Assembly: GCA_030490835.1 (NCBI GenBank)
Contig: CM059971.1
Span: 71,876,224 to 71,940,223 of the forward strand
Length of the DNA stretch: 64,000 nucleotides
Source: Annona cherimola
Lineage: Eukaryota; Streptophyta; Magnoliopsida; Magnoliales; Annonaceae
Reading direction: 5' to 3'
Below, piece after piece: positions 22,540 to 33,783 of the stretch (the first letter of the stretch is position 1; each line of letters begins with the position of its first letter). The position numbers and the translations under genes were made by a program. Below the pieces are notes generated by a model. It made no database searches. It was not told the DNA's origin and saw only the letters and a program-made list of their open reading frames with translations.

Positions 22540-22796
22540 CAAATGATATTTTTATTTTTAAGTTTTTTATAAATATGTTAACTAGATGTATTTAATTTAT
22601 AATACAAGTTTTACCATTTTGATATATTTATATATATTGTTTTTTTAAGTACACGAGCATTGAGGTCATTTTATACGTGTGAAAAATGACCACAATATTT
22701 CTATGTTTAAAAATATATATAACAAAAATGGTAAATTTTGAATTATCCATTAATACACTTGGATTAATATGTTTACGAAAAACTAAAAAAAATAAA
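22540..22796. repeat. fold-back MITE core, group D
   Basis: A palindrome around ATTTTATACGTGTGAAAAAT with arms AGATGTATTTAATTTATAAT / ATTAATACACTTGGATTAAT and TTTTACCATTTTGATAT / ATAACAAAAATGGTAAA. It shares the core of groups A-C but lacks their terminal motifs. Confidence 0.55.
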
Positions 22797-23230
22797 ATTA
22801 TTCTCAAATATATTCACTACGTTCGATCCTAATTCCAAATATACCTACTACATTTCCAAAATCCCAAGTATGCTCACTACGTTTGTATTTAATTCCAAAA
22901 ATATCTATTTTGTGAGTTAATGTCGTTAGAGAATATGTGAAATTACTAATATACCCCTCAAATTTAGGACACAATTGGAAAAATTGAATATTATAACTCA
23001 CTAATGCTCTAATTGCATATGAATTCTAAATTTAAAGCTCCTTAATACCATTTCTTTTTATTTATTTCATCATTTATTATTTTACAACAGTGGTATTTTG
23101 GGTATTTAAAAAAATTTAATTGATTATTTTTTACGAAATGGGCATTTTTTGAATTAAATGCTCACTTAGTGTATATATTTAAGATTTTGGAAATGTAATG
23201 GGTATATTTGAAATTAAGGTCAAATGTAGT

Positions 23231-23246
23231 AGATATATTTGGGAAT
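23231..23246. repeat. 16-bp target duplication, left copy
   Basis: AGATATATTTGGGAAT repeated exactly at 23466-23481. Confidence 0.93.
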
Positions 23247-23465
23247 CATCATCATCATCATCATAAGCCATTTCCCACCTATGTGGGGTCGGCTGCATGG
23301 ATTCTGTTACGCCATTCTTGGCGATTTAAGACTAAATTTGAACCTTGCCAGTAAGAGTTTCTATCTTACTGCCAGTCCCAAGCCCGGGGAAAAAGCGAGG
23401 GTTGGCATGTCAGGCTGGCAGCCAGTGCCATTAAAAATCACCGCCACATCTCTTATGGATTCTGA
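23247..23465 (-). mobile_element. short RTE-tailed retroposon, 219 bp
   Basis: On the minus strand the 3' 85 bases (CTTAAATCGCCAAGAATGGC ... GTCGACCCCACATAGGTGGG-like ... ATGATGATGATGATGATG) match the 3' end of the RTE fragment at 2807-2890. The upstream 130 bases (TGGCGGTGATTTTTAATGGC, CTGGCAGCCAGCCTGACATG) are absent from that fragment. A perfect 16-bp duplication brackets it. It is either a 5'-truncated RTE of another subfamily or a SINE using an RTE tail for mobilisation. Confidence 0.85.
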
Positions 23466-23524
23466 AGATATATTTGGGAATAACCCAAAAAATATGTTAA
23501 ACAAGATCATCCTCTTTGTTTAAG

Positions 23525-24270
23525 GTATATTTGGGAAGTGATAAAATTTTTAGATGAAAAATTTTTAGTACAAAAGTTTTTGAATTGGCAGAAAATTATA
23601 TAATATGATAGGAGTAATAATGAAGAGTAAAGAGAATAAAATTAAAATAGATAAATTAATTATATGAGTATTTGTATAAAAATGATTGAAAAGTAGAGTA
23701 GTTATATAGGAAGATATGAAGAAATGATTAAAAAAAGTAATTTCAAAGAATAAAAAAATTTTAAACTAAAAATTTTCAATATAAAATTTGTTATTCTTCA
23801 CACCTATCTTTTTTAAAATTATTTATCTATATCTTTTTATATAACTGCTTTATTTTTCAATTATTTTTACATAACTACTCAGATAACCAATTTATCCATT
23901 TTAACTTTATTTTCTTTATTCATCGTCATTACTCTTATCATATCTATTCATTTTCTACAAATTTAAAGACTTTTGCATCAAAAAATTTTCATCCAAGTGC
24001 ATTTGGAAAGTGCTAAAACTTTTGGATGAAAAATTTAATATAAAAGTTTTTGGAAGAAAATAATGTGATATGATGAATAAACAAAATAAAATTAAAATAA
24101 TAGATTAGTTATATAGGTAATTATATAAAATGACTGAAAAATAGAATAGTTATACAGGAAAAAGTAAAAAAATAATTAAAAAATAAAACCGTTGTGGAGA
24201 GAAAAAAATTTATACTCCAAATTTTAATTTGAAAATTTTTTAATGTGAACAAGCGCACATTTAAAATTTT
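23525..24270. repeat. cluster of TTTCACTCTTCACAACTA-family MITEs in alternating orientation
   Basis: 23525-23790 reads in reverse (AAAATTTTTAGATGAAAAAT, ATATAGGAAGATATGAAG), 23790-24000 forward (CACACCTATCTTTTTT, AACTTTATTTTCTTTATTC) and 24000-24270 in reverse again. The whole stretch could fold into long hairpins. No genes. Confidence 0.6.
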
Positions 24271-24299
24271 GTCACTTCACCGACTCACTCTGATAAATT

Positions 24300-24700
24300 T
24301 TGACCTCAACAGTTTTGATTGTGGCAATTTGTGCTATTGATAACACTGTCAGTTGAATGGGACGTCCATTTCCTCAACCTGAGAACCGTGGAGGCGGATC
24401 GAGGCGACGGTTGTCTGCCAGATTCACCACTCGCTCATGTCGCTGGTGCTGGCGTGCAGCGGGAGAAGTGCCGATCCAGAGTCCCCGCCTACGATCATGG
24501 TGAAGCAGCAGGAGGCAGCAGCAGCAGCAGTGGCGGTTGTCCAAGGCATCAAAGCAGCAGCAACCGTATTTGTCCAAAGGCCTTCTTCGTCCCCTGCCCT
24601 ACAGCACACAGCTTCACACTCTGGATCAGCTACGCAGGGTTGAGACAATAACTTGGAGGTCCCGCCACATCCATCTCTGCCATTTACCTAAGGTAAGTTA
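24300..24700. other. GC-rich island with unassigned overlapping frames
   Basis: A sharp switch to GC-rich sequence in AT-rich surroundings. Frames exist on + (24319-24651; 24437-24643, Ala-rich with EAAAAAVAVVQGIKAAA) and - (24424-24648). A CAG-repeat-like stretch (AGCAGCAGGAGGCAGCAGC) at about 24505 explains the Ala/Gln/Ser runs. I recognise no family; this may be a gene's first exon (CTAAG|GTAAGT at about 24690 is a good donor) or captured DNA. Confidence 0.35.
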
Positions 24701-25530
24701 TGAATTTATTAGTCTACACAAATCAATAGAATTGAAAGAAAGAGACATAACTAGAGATGAATGTATTACCGAAAGAGAAGAGGAGGAAGGAAATTAGAAA
24801 AAAACAGCTTTTGAGACCATGTCGATTACCTGCTTTCTCCTTTCGATATCTTGCTTCTTGTTTATCTTTATAGTCAGGCTATTCGTATGAAACAGGTTAT
24901 TATCTCTAACCTTTCCCAGATCTTTGACAGCCACTGCTGTTCGTATCAAACAGGTTTTCCGCCAGCATCTCTTGCTGCTCACGCTGTTCGCATCAAACAG
25001 GTTTTCAGCAAAGATTTGGAAAAAAAAAAGGGGGAAAAGGTTTGGAAGATTTTTTAAAAAAGAAAAGTGTGATATGATAAAGTTAGGGCATGTTTCAAAT
25101 GATATAAGATTTTCGAATTGAATCTGTTTTACTATTTCCAATAAAAAATTTTAATTTTCAATACAGCTTTTTAAATTTTCAATATAATTTTACCTATTTT
25201 TAATACAATTTTACTCCTTTTTAATATATATTATTACATTCTCATCCCAGATACATATTCAATTTAAGAATTTTGCATTATTCGGAACACCCTTTTAATA
25301 ATTTGAAATACAGAGAATATTTATTTACAAATATATGATAGTTACATGGAAAAATATAAAAAAGTAACTGATTTTCTTTTCAACTTTTCTTTTTCCCAAA
25401 CACACCCAGAGTTGGAAAATGTATTTGCACCTTTCTCTCTCACTCTCTCCTTCCTCCCAAGTTGGCACTTGCCATTCTCGTCCTAATCGTAGCATGAGAA
25501 TGCATATATGCAACAATCCTCATCAGCTAA
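24701..25530. other. intergenic
   Basis: Around 24885-25015 the unit TTCGYATSAAACAGGTT recurs three times (24885, 24940, 24988), a degenerate minisatellite. The rest is AT-rich with no gene seen. Confidence 0.45.
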
Positions 25531-25557
25531 AACCACAAAAAAAAAAAAAAAAAAAAA

Positions 25558-25887
25558 CCAACCGAGGCTAGCTCGGTTGGTGGCCGACTGCGGCGCAGAA
25601 ACGCGTGCGCGCAGTCGGTCGAGAGTTCGAATCCGCGGGCGTGCGGATTTCGATAAATATATGCGTGGGAGCAAGTAGGTCTTCCGGATGGATGTAGTGT
25701 GGGAGCGGGTGGTCTCCCAGGTAGGTTGTTTGGAAGCTGTGTCTTCCTTATTCTTTCGTGGAGCTGTGTCTCCAGACTTCTTTGGGAAAGATGTATCCCT
25801 TATATTTGTAAGAATGTCTCAGATCTTCAAGTATGATATGTGTTGAGATATGTACTTGTACCAATCAAAAAAAAAAAAAAAAAAAAA
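25558..25887 (+). mobile_element. SINE, about 330 bp, tRNA-derived head and poly-A tail
   Basis: The head has GAGGCTAGCTCGGTTGGT (A box) and GAGAGTTCGAATCC (B box) at tRNA-like spacing, but the cloverleaf is not complete. The body carries TTGTAAGAATGTCTCAGATC, then a run of about 20 A. The flanking AAAACCACAAAAAAAA occurs before (about 25530-25545) and after (25885-25900), consistent with a target duplication. Its 3' TTGTAAGAATGTCTCAG is shared with the SINE at 48586. Confidence 0.85.
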
Positions 25888-25899
25888 CCACAAAAAAAA

Positions 25900-25924
25900 A
25901 TAAATAAATAAATAAATAAATAAA
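25900..25924. repeat. (TAAA)n microsatellite
   Basis: About six TAAA units directly after the SINE tail. Confidence 0.85.
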
Positions 25925-25999
25925 AGACTGCAAACCTTTTGGGGAGTTGAGACATGCACACGGAAAGAGGGGAGAGGCAGAATTAGCCTCCGCAGTTGA

Positions 26000-26180
26000 T
26001 ATGAACAAGTAATCACTAATTCTAAAGTTGTATCGCATTAATGAACAAGTAACCAGTATTATACATTCGAACATTGTATCGCATACTGACTTAATTTCAT
26101 TAATTCTAAAGTTGTATCGGATTAATGAACAAGTAATTAACCAGCATTATATATTCGAACATTGTATCATTAATTCTAAG
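26000..26180. repeat. imperfect tandem duplication, about 85 bp
   Basis: TCTAAAGTTGTATCGCATTA ATGAACAAGTAA...ATTATACATTCGAACATTG at about 26020 recurs as TCTAAAGTTGTATCGGATTA ATGAACAAGTAA...ATTATATATTCGAACATTG at about 26103. Confidence 0.75.
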
Positions 26181-26249
26181 TACAGACAATTTTTTAGCAA
26201 TGAATTGCTTGGATCTTTCTATCCCTTCTCCCTTTCAAATTGAAACGGG

Positions 26250-26978
26250 TAGGTATAGAGTAGACCCGTTATTATCAAAAAAAAAAAAAGTTGGGCCAAA
26301 GGATAACAAAAGAAAGTGTCCATTATTAAATTCTTATTTTCTTTAGAATATATATTAACTAGAATTGGTCATGTCTCAGGCACAGTGTGAGCGAAATTTT
26401 TTTGATAAATTCAAATATTGGCTTAATTAATTACAAATAGTTTTTATCCAATAACATCTATATTTCAAATATAAAAATGATGTTATCCACTTTAGCTCTA
26501 AAAGTCAAAATGACTCCAAAATTAAATTGTTATCTAGTCACGTAAAATTATAATATTTTTGTTCATTAAACCAGACTTAGAAATGACACTTAATTGTTTT
26601 GCGTCTGTAGAAATCTCAATTGGGCCAATAATCAGTCACCCACTAAGGGATAAGTACTTTACATACGCACTTCGATGACACCTGATCGAATTACCACATG
26701 GACATTCTAGATTGATTCGAAATAAAGTCGAGAGAATTGCTTATTAACAGTATAGATTGTTCACATGTCATTGATGATCGCTACTTCTAGAAGGCTTAAT
26801 TAAGACATAAACAATAAGTTAAGATCCGCTAATAAAGAGCGACAGTTGCGTGATGCAGCGTCCCAGCGGGCGATAACATTGTAGCATGGGCATGTAAAAT
26901 GAGACCATGAAAATGGTGCACATCCGGTGCATGGTAGCACGGCAGAGTCGGCAAATATTAATTTTTCCCTAAACAAGT
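26250..26978. other. intergenic, nothing firmly recognised
   Basis: 26600-26940 is more balanced in composition and might be an old LTR fragment (for example CATCCGGTGCATGGTAGCAC), but no ends, PBS or coding domain are visible. Confidence 0.4.
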
Positions 26979-27239
26979 GGATCATGATCATGTCAGCCCG
27001 GGCTAAATAAATGTCCCGCTTAATCCACTTTGAAAAATACATTTACAACAATTTTTTTGCTTTAATCTAGAAAAAATAGATAAGCATATTCAAAAATGGT
27101 AAAACTTGGTTTATATATTAAATACACTTAGATAAACAAGTGTATGAAGAAAAAAGAAAAAGAAAGTTAGTGTAAATAGGCTTTTTGAGGTAGGCTAAGT
27201 GAAGCATTTACTTAGCCCGGACTAATAAAATCACTCTTC
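26979..27239. mobile_element. fold-back MITE, group A, short copy
   Basis: Left GTCAGCCCGGGCTAAATAAA, right GCATTTACTTAGCCCGGACT; the centre keeps AAAAATGGTAAAACTTGGTT and TATTAAATACACTTAGATAA. About 130 bp of one arm is deleted relative to other copies. Confidence 0.7.
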
Positions 27240-27285
27240 CCCATACAAAATAACAAACAGCTCAAGTCATACATAATATAACTTA

Positions 27286-27392
27286 GGAATGTGATTTCAT
27301 GTACCCGGGCACACTTAGCTTTGGTTATTTAACTTACTTTTTTAATTTTTTTGAAATTTTTTTTACATAACTATTAATCTAAAGTGTATTTA

Positions 27393-27428
<36 letters not shown>

Positions 27429-27669
27429 TAATTTTTACCATTTTTGGAGATTTTTACATATTTTTTGGATTTTTGAAATTAGTGGCATTTGATTTTAAAA
27501 ATCCAAAAAATATCTAAAAATATCCAAAATTGATAAAAATTGATACATATATTAAATACACTTAGATTAACATTTTGTAAAAAAAATTTCAAAAAAATTT
27601 CAAAAATAGATATTTGTACCCGGATGCACCAAAGCTAAGTGCACCCGGGTGCATGAAATCACATTCATG
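27286..27669. mobile_element. fold-back MITE, group B, copy 2
   Basis: Ends GAATGTGATTTCATGTACCC and its inverse (GGGTGCATGAAATCACATTC), flanked by TAACTTAG / TAACTTAA. The left arm is interrupted by an (AC)n(AT)n microsatellite at 27391-27428. The core is AAAGTGTATTTAAC ... TTTTTACCATTTTTGGAG. Confidence 0.8.
27391..27428. repeat. (AC)n(AT)n microsatellite
   Basis: Compound dinucleotide run inside the left arm of the MITE. Confidence 0.85.
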
Positions 27670-27759
27670 TAACTTAAGAGATAGGCAACAAATGCAAATT
27701 GCACGGCCAACTTATTGAGAACCCAAGGCCTTTCTCTTGGCAAGTACGGGTTCATGTCA

Positions 27760-27955
27760 CTTGGATTTTATTCCCCTTTAGCTATAGGTGGAAGCTTTTG
27801 TCTTCTTATTAATATCGGTAGCTTGTAGTTTCTCAGTTGATATTTGAAAGCTTGTGTGGTATCCTTTTGAAAAATTGTAAGAATTGTATTAGAGTTTTAT
27901 CGTAAGATAAATTGAGATATGTTGTAAATATTCCAAATAAAAAAAATTAGGGATA
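27760..27955 (+). mobile_element. SINE 3' part (truncated)
   Basis: TTGTAAGAATTGTATTAGAG, then AAATTGAGATATGTTGTAAA and an A-rich end, follows the same order as the SINE tails at 25800 and 48760. No B box is found upstream, so the head is lost or diverged. Confidence 0.45.
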
Positions 27956-28557
27956 CGGCTGTTCTGTGGAAGGTCCAAGCTTCTAATCCTATTTTCCAAA
28001 GCAATAGTTCTGTAACTACTCTATTAACAACAATGTCAATTTTACACCGGGTTGAGTTGTAAATACATGAATAAAAAAAAATAACAAGTACATGCTAACC
28101 GAGTATAACGAGATTGGTAACGAACATGGGAAGATTTGCCAATTTGGATTTGGAATGGAGTGGGAGCTATGTCTCTCAAGTGAGAGTTCCGAGGCGGAAA
28201 TATGTCAACATCTCTTTTGAGGAGATTTGGTCTCCTCTTTAATAATGTAAGTTAATTATTAAAAAAAAATTGCAAGGATTATTGAGCTTGATGTGTAATA
28301 TAAGGTGGGAAAAACATGAAACATTGTAAATAAGATTCCGGCTGGAGCAATAAAAAAATAAATTAAAAAATACGGAGACATAAGAGACGAACAACATGCC
28401 GTCATAGAGCGCGATCGAAGACTCTCAACTTGTTAAGAAGAATAGAAAAATATATGGAGCTGCTCATGTAAAGGAGAAATTATCAAATGTGGTTTTCCAA
28501 CAGTATTTAAAAAATTATAGTGAAGGACAATGAAGATTCGCATTTGCAGGGAAGATC

Positions 28558-28588
<31 letters not shown>

Positions 28589-29424
28589 GATAAGTAGCAA
28601 GGAAGATCATTCTAAGCTCAAACTAAGTTGCAAAAGCCAAATACAAAAATCTATAAATAGATGCAACCATACAACGTTCCAGGAGATAAACAGAGAGAAG
28701 AGAAGAAAGGAGGTTGGGGCAGTGGAATCATGTTGCCTGGAAATGACTTTTATCCCTTCTCATAGTATATATAGGGGATGAATTTCACCTAGATCACCGT
28801 GGCAATAAATCTGCTTTTGTTGGTTTCCTCATTCAATATATCATCCTTAATTACTCTAATTTCTCTGTCACAGTAGCCGTCCATGGCAATAGAGCTGCCT
28901 TAAGTACTTCTTACTCCATTCTGTTTCATATAATCGAATAGAGTCTCGCCCAGATCTTCCTTTCTTATAAATAAAATTTTATCATCGCATCATCACTTTC
29001 CAGTGTCCACATCATGTATTCAGTGTTCATTGTAATGTGCTCAATGATCAATGGTTAGCTTGCCATGATATAGTTATCGACCAAGAGTCATAACTAAACA
29101 TTATGATTTAATTTCTAACACACTGCCATCATGCTATGAAATAGCACCCTACCCCTTCTTAGCTTTTATAAAATTCATCTTTGTGTTTTTAAGGCTCATA
29201 AATCAAAATATATAAAATAATTAATATTTTTATTATCTTTTGATGCATAGCCCACCCATAATTTATGTAATCAATGCATTTAAACGGTCTAACCATCATC
29301 TTGGTTAATGACGATTCTGTGTAAAATTTATTTACTGTTATTTATTGAGCCTTGATCATCTATTACCGGTTGTTATAGCTATTTTTCAATCTTTTTGAAA
29401 AATTCTTGGTAAAATTATTAAACT
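27956..29424. other. intergenic, no supported gene
   Basis: Includes a (TTTA)n run at 28558-28589. The frame at + 28530-28781 is partly made by that repeat. Confidence 0.5.
28558..28589. repeat. (TTTA)n microsatellite
   Basis: About eight TTTA units. Confidence 0.9.
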
Positions 29425-29640
29425 AGGTATATATTACTTATAATCTAAAATTTACCCTTTTTGCATATATGTGTATATTTATTTTATATTTTTAAATATA
29501 AGAACCCTATGAAAATGACCATAATAACCCTGTATTTAAAAATACGAAATCAACATCTCAAAAATTAGTAAAACTTGGATTATAAATAATCTAAATTAAT
29601 AATTTTATTCAAAATTTTTCAAAAAAGTTAAAAATCGGTA
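29425..29640. repeat. fold-back MITE core, group D
   Basis: Palindrome around AAATATAAGAACCCTATG with TTTTATATTTTTAAATA and AAATTAGTAAAACTTGGATT; core motifs resemble those at 22540 and 42271 but are strongly decayed. Confidence 0.4.
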
Positions 29641-30978
29641 TTACGATTTACAAGGCAGCCATCTACGAGACTACGACCAGTGGTAGATGATCAGGCTGCT
29701 TATTTATTTCCATTATTATCATTGCATCATTTTGCATGTCACTAACAACTCGTGCATCGTACTGTCTTTTTAACAACTAGTTTTGCATCTTACTAACTAT
29801 TAAATCATATTATTAACAACTAGTTTTTTGTCATAAAAAATATTAAATTGTATTTTATTTCTACACCTACATGCGCATATGCATAAAAAAAACATTTAAG
29901 CACAATAGATAGCCAATCATAGTGCTTATAATTTGTACTAAAATTTTAATTAGTCGTTCGATATAAAATTTAAATGCTCAAGAAAAAGAGTACAAATAAG
30001 CAAACTATACAAGGCTGGGTTAAGTGACTTTGAGTCCATTGATACGCAACTAATGGGCTTGTAGCCGTATAGATTGTAAGCTTGTACCATCAAACCCTAA
30101 TGAAATCACCAAAAGCATCCATTTCTTTTCAACACACTGCATTTATGTTTGGCGAAAAATCCACGTATGGCTAAAGCCTTGTATTTTGATTCTTTTGGTT
30201 TTAATGAAAGCTCTAATGAGCAACCCTCTCTGCAGCAGTCTCAGCATTTTGTTGGAGATTGGGATCGAGGGACTCCTATTAGAAAAAAATTTCAATAAAA
30301 AAAAATTTAATGGATTAATTACCGGTGTCTCCCACCATTGCTATTCCTATTAGCCTGTGGGCTGTTTTGTTACCTACATACATGACAGGCACAAAAGAGA
30401 TGTTATTTACATTGTTTGTAAAACCCCTAATTCTGTCAACAAAATATTGCAGAGATGAGTAACCTCATTATCATTTAACAGGGATACCAGGAGGAGTGAG
30501 TGGCATTCCATAGGAAAGAAGCAAGTCCATTATTAAAAATTAGATTTTTAACAAAGAATTTTTTATTTTCTTACTAAAAGGTTTTTTTTTTTTTAAGAAA
30601 ACTTTTTTTTTTCTTTGCTACGACCTTTATCAGCAACCAAAAAATATTTATCAGTAACCGAAAATATATGCAACCGAATAATAAGTTGCATCTATTAATG
30701 ACCACTAAAATGAATTTATTTAAAGTTGTAATGTTATAAAACTATATAAAATGAATAAATATATTTAGATAGAACAGATACTTGAAATTAATGCATAAAT
30801 GGAAAATTACATATATAGGAAAATAATTACATTATCTAAATGATATGTAAGGAAAAAAAAATTTCTCCCACTTTATACACTCATTTGAATTCGACATGAT
30901 ATTTTAACTAGTTAATTACCTCATTTCCACTTTTTAAATTTTTTTTTTACTCCATTTTTTCTCGTTACCAAACTGACC
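29641..30978. other. intergenic, nothing recognised
   Basis: AT-rich with homopolymer T/A runs near 30570-30600. No gene supported. Confidence 0.5.
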
Positions 30979-30981
30979 ATA

Positions 30982-32063
30982 TACTACAACAAAATGGACA
31001 AGTAGCAACGCAAAAAGGTTTCTCATGACCGGAAAAGGTGTGTACTAATATGATAGAAACACATTTTATTAAATTGTGGCCAAAAGTAGCGTTTAGATTG
31101 CTATAAGTATAATTTTGGAATATGATCGATAAGGAGCTGTAACTCTATTGTTGTAAGTAGGGGTGTAAATATATGACGTTGGCTTCAACCCGTACTTGAC
31201 TAGCTTAACTCAATTTATAATAGGTTAGACTAGGCATTTTGAAAAAATAAGCTACATAACTTGATTTGAACTGACCTGCTCCAAAAATATATTATTTTGG
31301 GTTAGATAATTACCAACTCAACTCCACCTGATTTATGTGTTAGTGAAAATATATAATAAAATATTAAAAATAGTCATACAAAATCAACCATATTGACTAT
31401 CAATTTAAGATTAGCATACAAAATTATATGATATATAGGCATTAACCGCACATCATTGATTTGAAATAAGATTACTTAACAATTATATTACTAATGTGGC
31501 CCATATAATTATATTAAAATGGATTTCTAGTATAAAAAATTATCAGTTCGAGCTTTTCATAATAATGGTATCAGAGCTTGCTGATAGACCTGAAGGTCAG
31601 GATTTGACTTTGGAAATGAGCAACCTAAATAGGTCAACTTATAAGTTAAATTAAAATTATTGATAGGTGACTAGAGTCATTTCAAGAGAGCCAAAAAAAA
31701 CTACCATTACACCAATGTTACTCTAGTAGAACACTAGAGTAAGCCACTGATTTATGTAGGTACACAAATCAACTCAACAGGCCCTAAGTTAGCTGCCGCA
31801 ATGTTAAGAGGGACAAATTTTTTTTGGCGTTGTTGCTAAAACTTACGGTCATAAAAGGTCCAATATCATAGCTAGAACTATTATGCAAAAAAGTTTAAAA
31901 TGTTGATTTTATAGCCAAAAAGTTACACATCGTTTTATTGTCCCTGAAAGGCCACAGACAATAATTATTGACCTTCTGTATTCTTCGGAAAAAAAATATT
32001 CATACCGAAACTGACTTTTTCTAGCGATTAATGAAAAACAACTTCGAGGGACAGACTGTAGTA
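30982..32063. mobile_element. possible CACTA-like element or composite, weak
   Basis: Left TACTACAACAAAATGGACAA and right-end complement TACTACAGTCTGTCCCTCG share a CACTACA-type tip, with a 3-bp direct repeat ATA on each side. Inside are a hAT-like left end (TAGGGGTGTAAATATATGAC at 31158) and a tRNA-Met primer-like site at 31566. No transposase frame. Confidence 0.35.
31566..31577 (+). other. orphan tRNA-Met primer-like motif
   Basis: TGGTATCAGAGC, the same 12 bases as in the TRIM and gypsy PBS, preceded by sequence with no identified LTR partner. It may mark a decayed TRIM or LTR element. Confidence 0.45.
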
Positions 32064-32066
32064 ATA

Positions 32067-33783
32067 AAAGCGAGTTTCTTCTTTAATTAAGGGAAGAAAT
32101 ATATATCGTCCGCCGTTAAATTAATTATGGTTGACTCCTGTTATCTATATAAATATTAACAGAGTTATGGTTTTTTAATAAGACACCCTGTTTAACATTA
32201 AAAAATAAAATAAAATAACAGAGTCAAAGGTAGTGATGATCATGATTTCCAAATATAAAGATAAAATACTTGTGGGTGGGACTGTTAATTGTTGGGGTTT
32301 ATCTACAATTAATATTCTGAAATTAATTAAGAGTTTTACAAATATCTAGAAATATGCCTTGATTCGCAATTATACGAAATTAACAAACAGTCGAAAAATA
32401 AATTTCCAAATAACTGAGCCTATGGACCTGCATGCACTATAATACGACCTTCATGGAAATCCTGAATTTTGAAAAATTAATTACGACGACCTACTGCTAC
32501 AGCTATAGCCCAATCAACCATACAAGTTTATATGGGTCAGCGTAATCAGATCAACGAATTTCGATAGTTTAATTACACTATCATGTGATTCCAAAAGCAG
32601 AAGGCAAAATATTATTGGATTTACTTAAAAAACCAACTTACTACAAAAAACAAAAGAATGAAAATATTCCTTAATTATTATCCAAGCCTCCAGCAGATCA
32701 TTTATCTTGCGTATCAGACAAAGCGTCTTCTTCCATAAACCAACTTGCCTGGGGAAGTTCAAGAAAATGCAAATTAACCAGCTATCCCGTGGAACGAACG
32801 CACGCACGACTTCCCAAAGCAAAAAACCATGCAAAATTAAGATCACACCCCCTACAACAACTCTCTCTTCAACGTAGTTATGGTAGAGCATTATTGCGGC
32901 GAGATTTTAATGAAGCATCATAAACATATATTGTTATTATATTATTAATTACTGGGTAGGAAAAGGAACCAAAGGAGAGAGAACATCGAAGAAGAAGCCA
33001 TCTCGAGACCCTTCTTTCTTCGACATCTCCCACAGAGCAGCCGCCACCATACCCCGACCAAATCTGATACGACCCTGCACACCCTACCCATCTACATCTC
33101 TACCTACGTACTAGAATCATGATTTGGACCTTTTCTAGCTAGCAGCTATATATGTATATACGAGGGACCGCCACATCCCATGTTTTACAGGCCTAGCTAG
33201 CTAGATGTGATGATTGCCAGAAGAAGCTGAATGGCATTTTGGCCTTTCCCACCCTCACCACCACACGTGTACGTGGCCTACAAAACGGACGGACAGACCT
33301 GCCTACTACTCTCTGGATCGAAGCTGCACGCGTGCATCAGGACCAGGATCTATTGCTTGGGTGGGCATGGGCATGGGCATGGGTGTGGGCGTGAATTAAT
33401 GCAGCAGAGAGGAGGGGTTGAGGAGACATGGAATTGATGGAGAACTGCAAATGAAGGCATGACATGCTTCAAGCAAATCACGTGTCGGCTATGTCCTCCA
33501 TACCCTAATGCCATCACAAAACTAACAACAGCTAAAGTACAGAGAAGGAAAAGAGATGGGATGAAGAAATTTGAAAATACTAACGGATGGGGAGTAAGTG
33601 CATGAATACAGCAAAGAGAATGTTCTTCTACATCCACTTCAGCAAAAGCTGAGACCTCAAAATTCCATGCTATATAGAGCATGGTTTTGTTACTAGAAAA
33701 GCAACTGGAAAAGATATATGTGCTAAGAACGTAGATACAATATGGGAAGACAGAAGAACTAGGAGATCGCCCAGGTGGATGGA
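32067..33783. other. intergenic, includes 3' flank of the ERF gene
   Basis: No supported protein frame. 32960-33440 is less AT-rich (CACGTGTACGTGG near 33264 is a G-box-like CACGTG with ACGT cores). The hexamer GGGCAT is tandemly repeated at about 33362-33382. 33440-33783 would hold the 3' UTR of the ERF gene. Confidence 0.45.

Larger units (their letters stand above)
22797..23488. mobile_element. fold-back MITE, group E, interrupted near its right end
   Basis: Left arm TATTCTCAAATATATTCACT ... CTACATTTCCAAAATCCCAA; the right arm is its inverted copy over about 100 bp (CATTACATTTCCAAAATCTT as complement). A short RTE-tailed element is inserted at 23247, almost at the right tip. The last bases resume at 23482 after the target duplication. 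Confidence 0.75.

Noticed and set aside
25558..25640. Possible tRNA gene
   Set aside because: A and B boxes are present but the cloverleaf is incomplete, and a SINE body, A tail and duplication follow.
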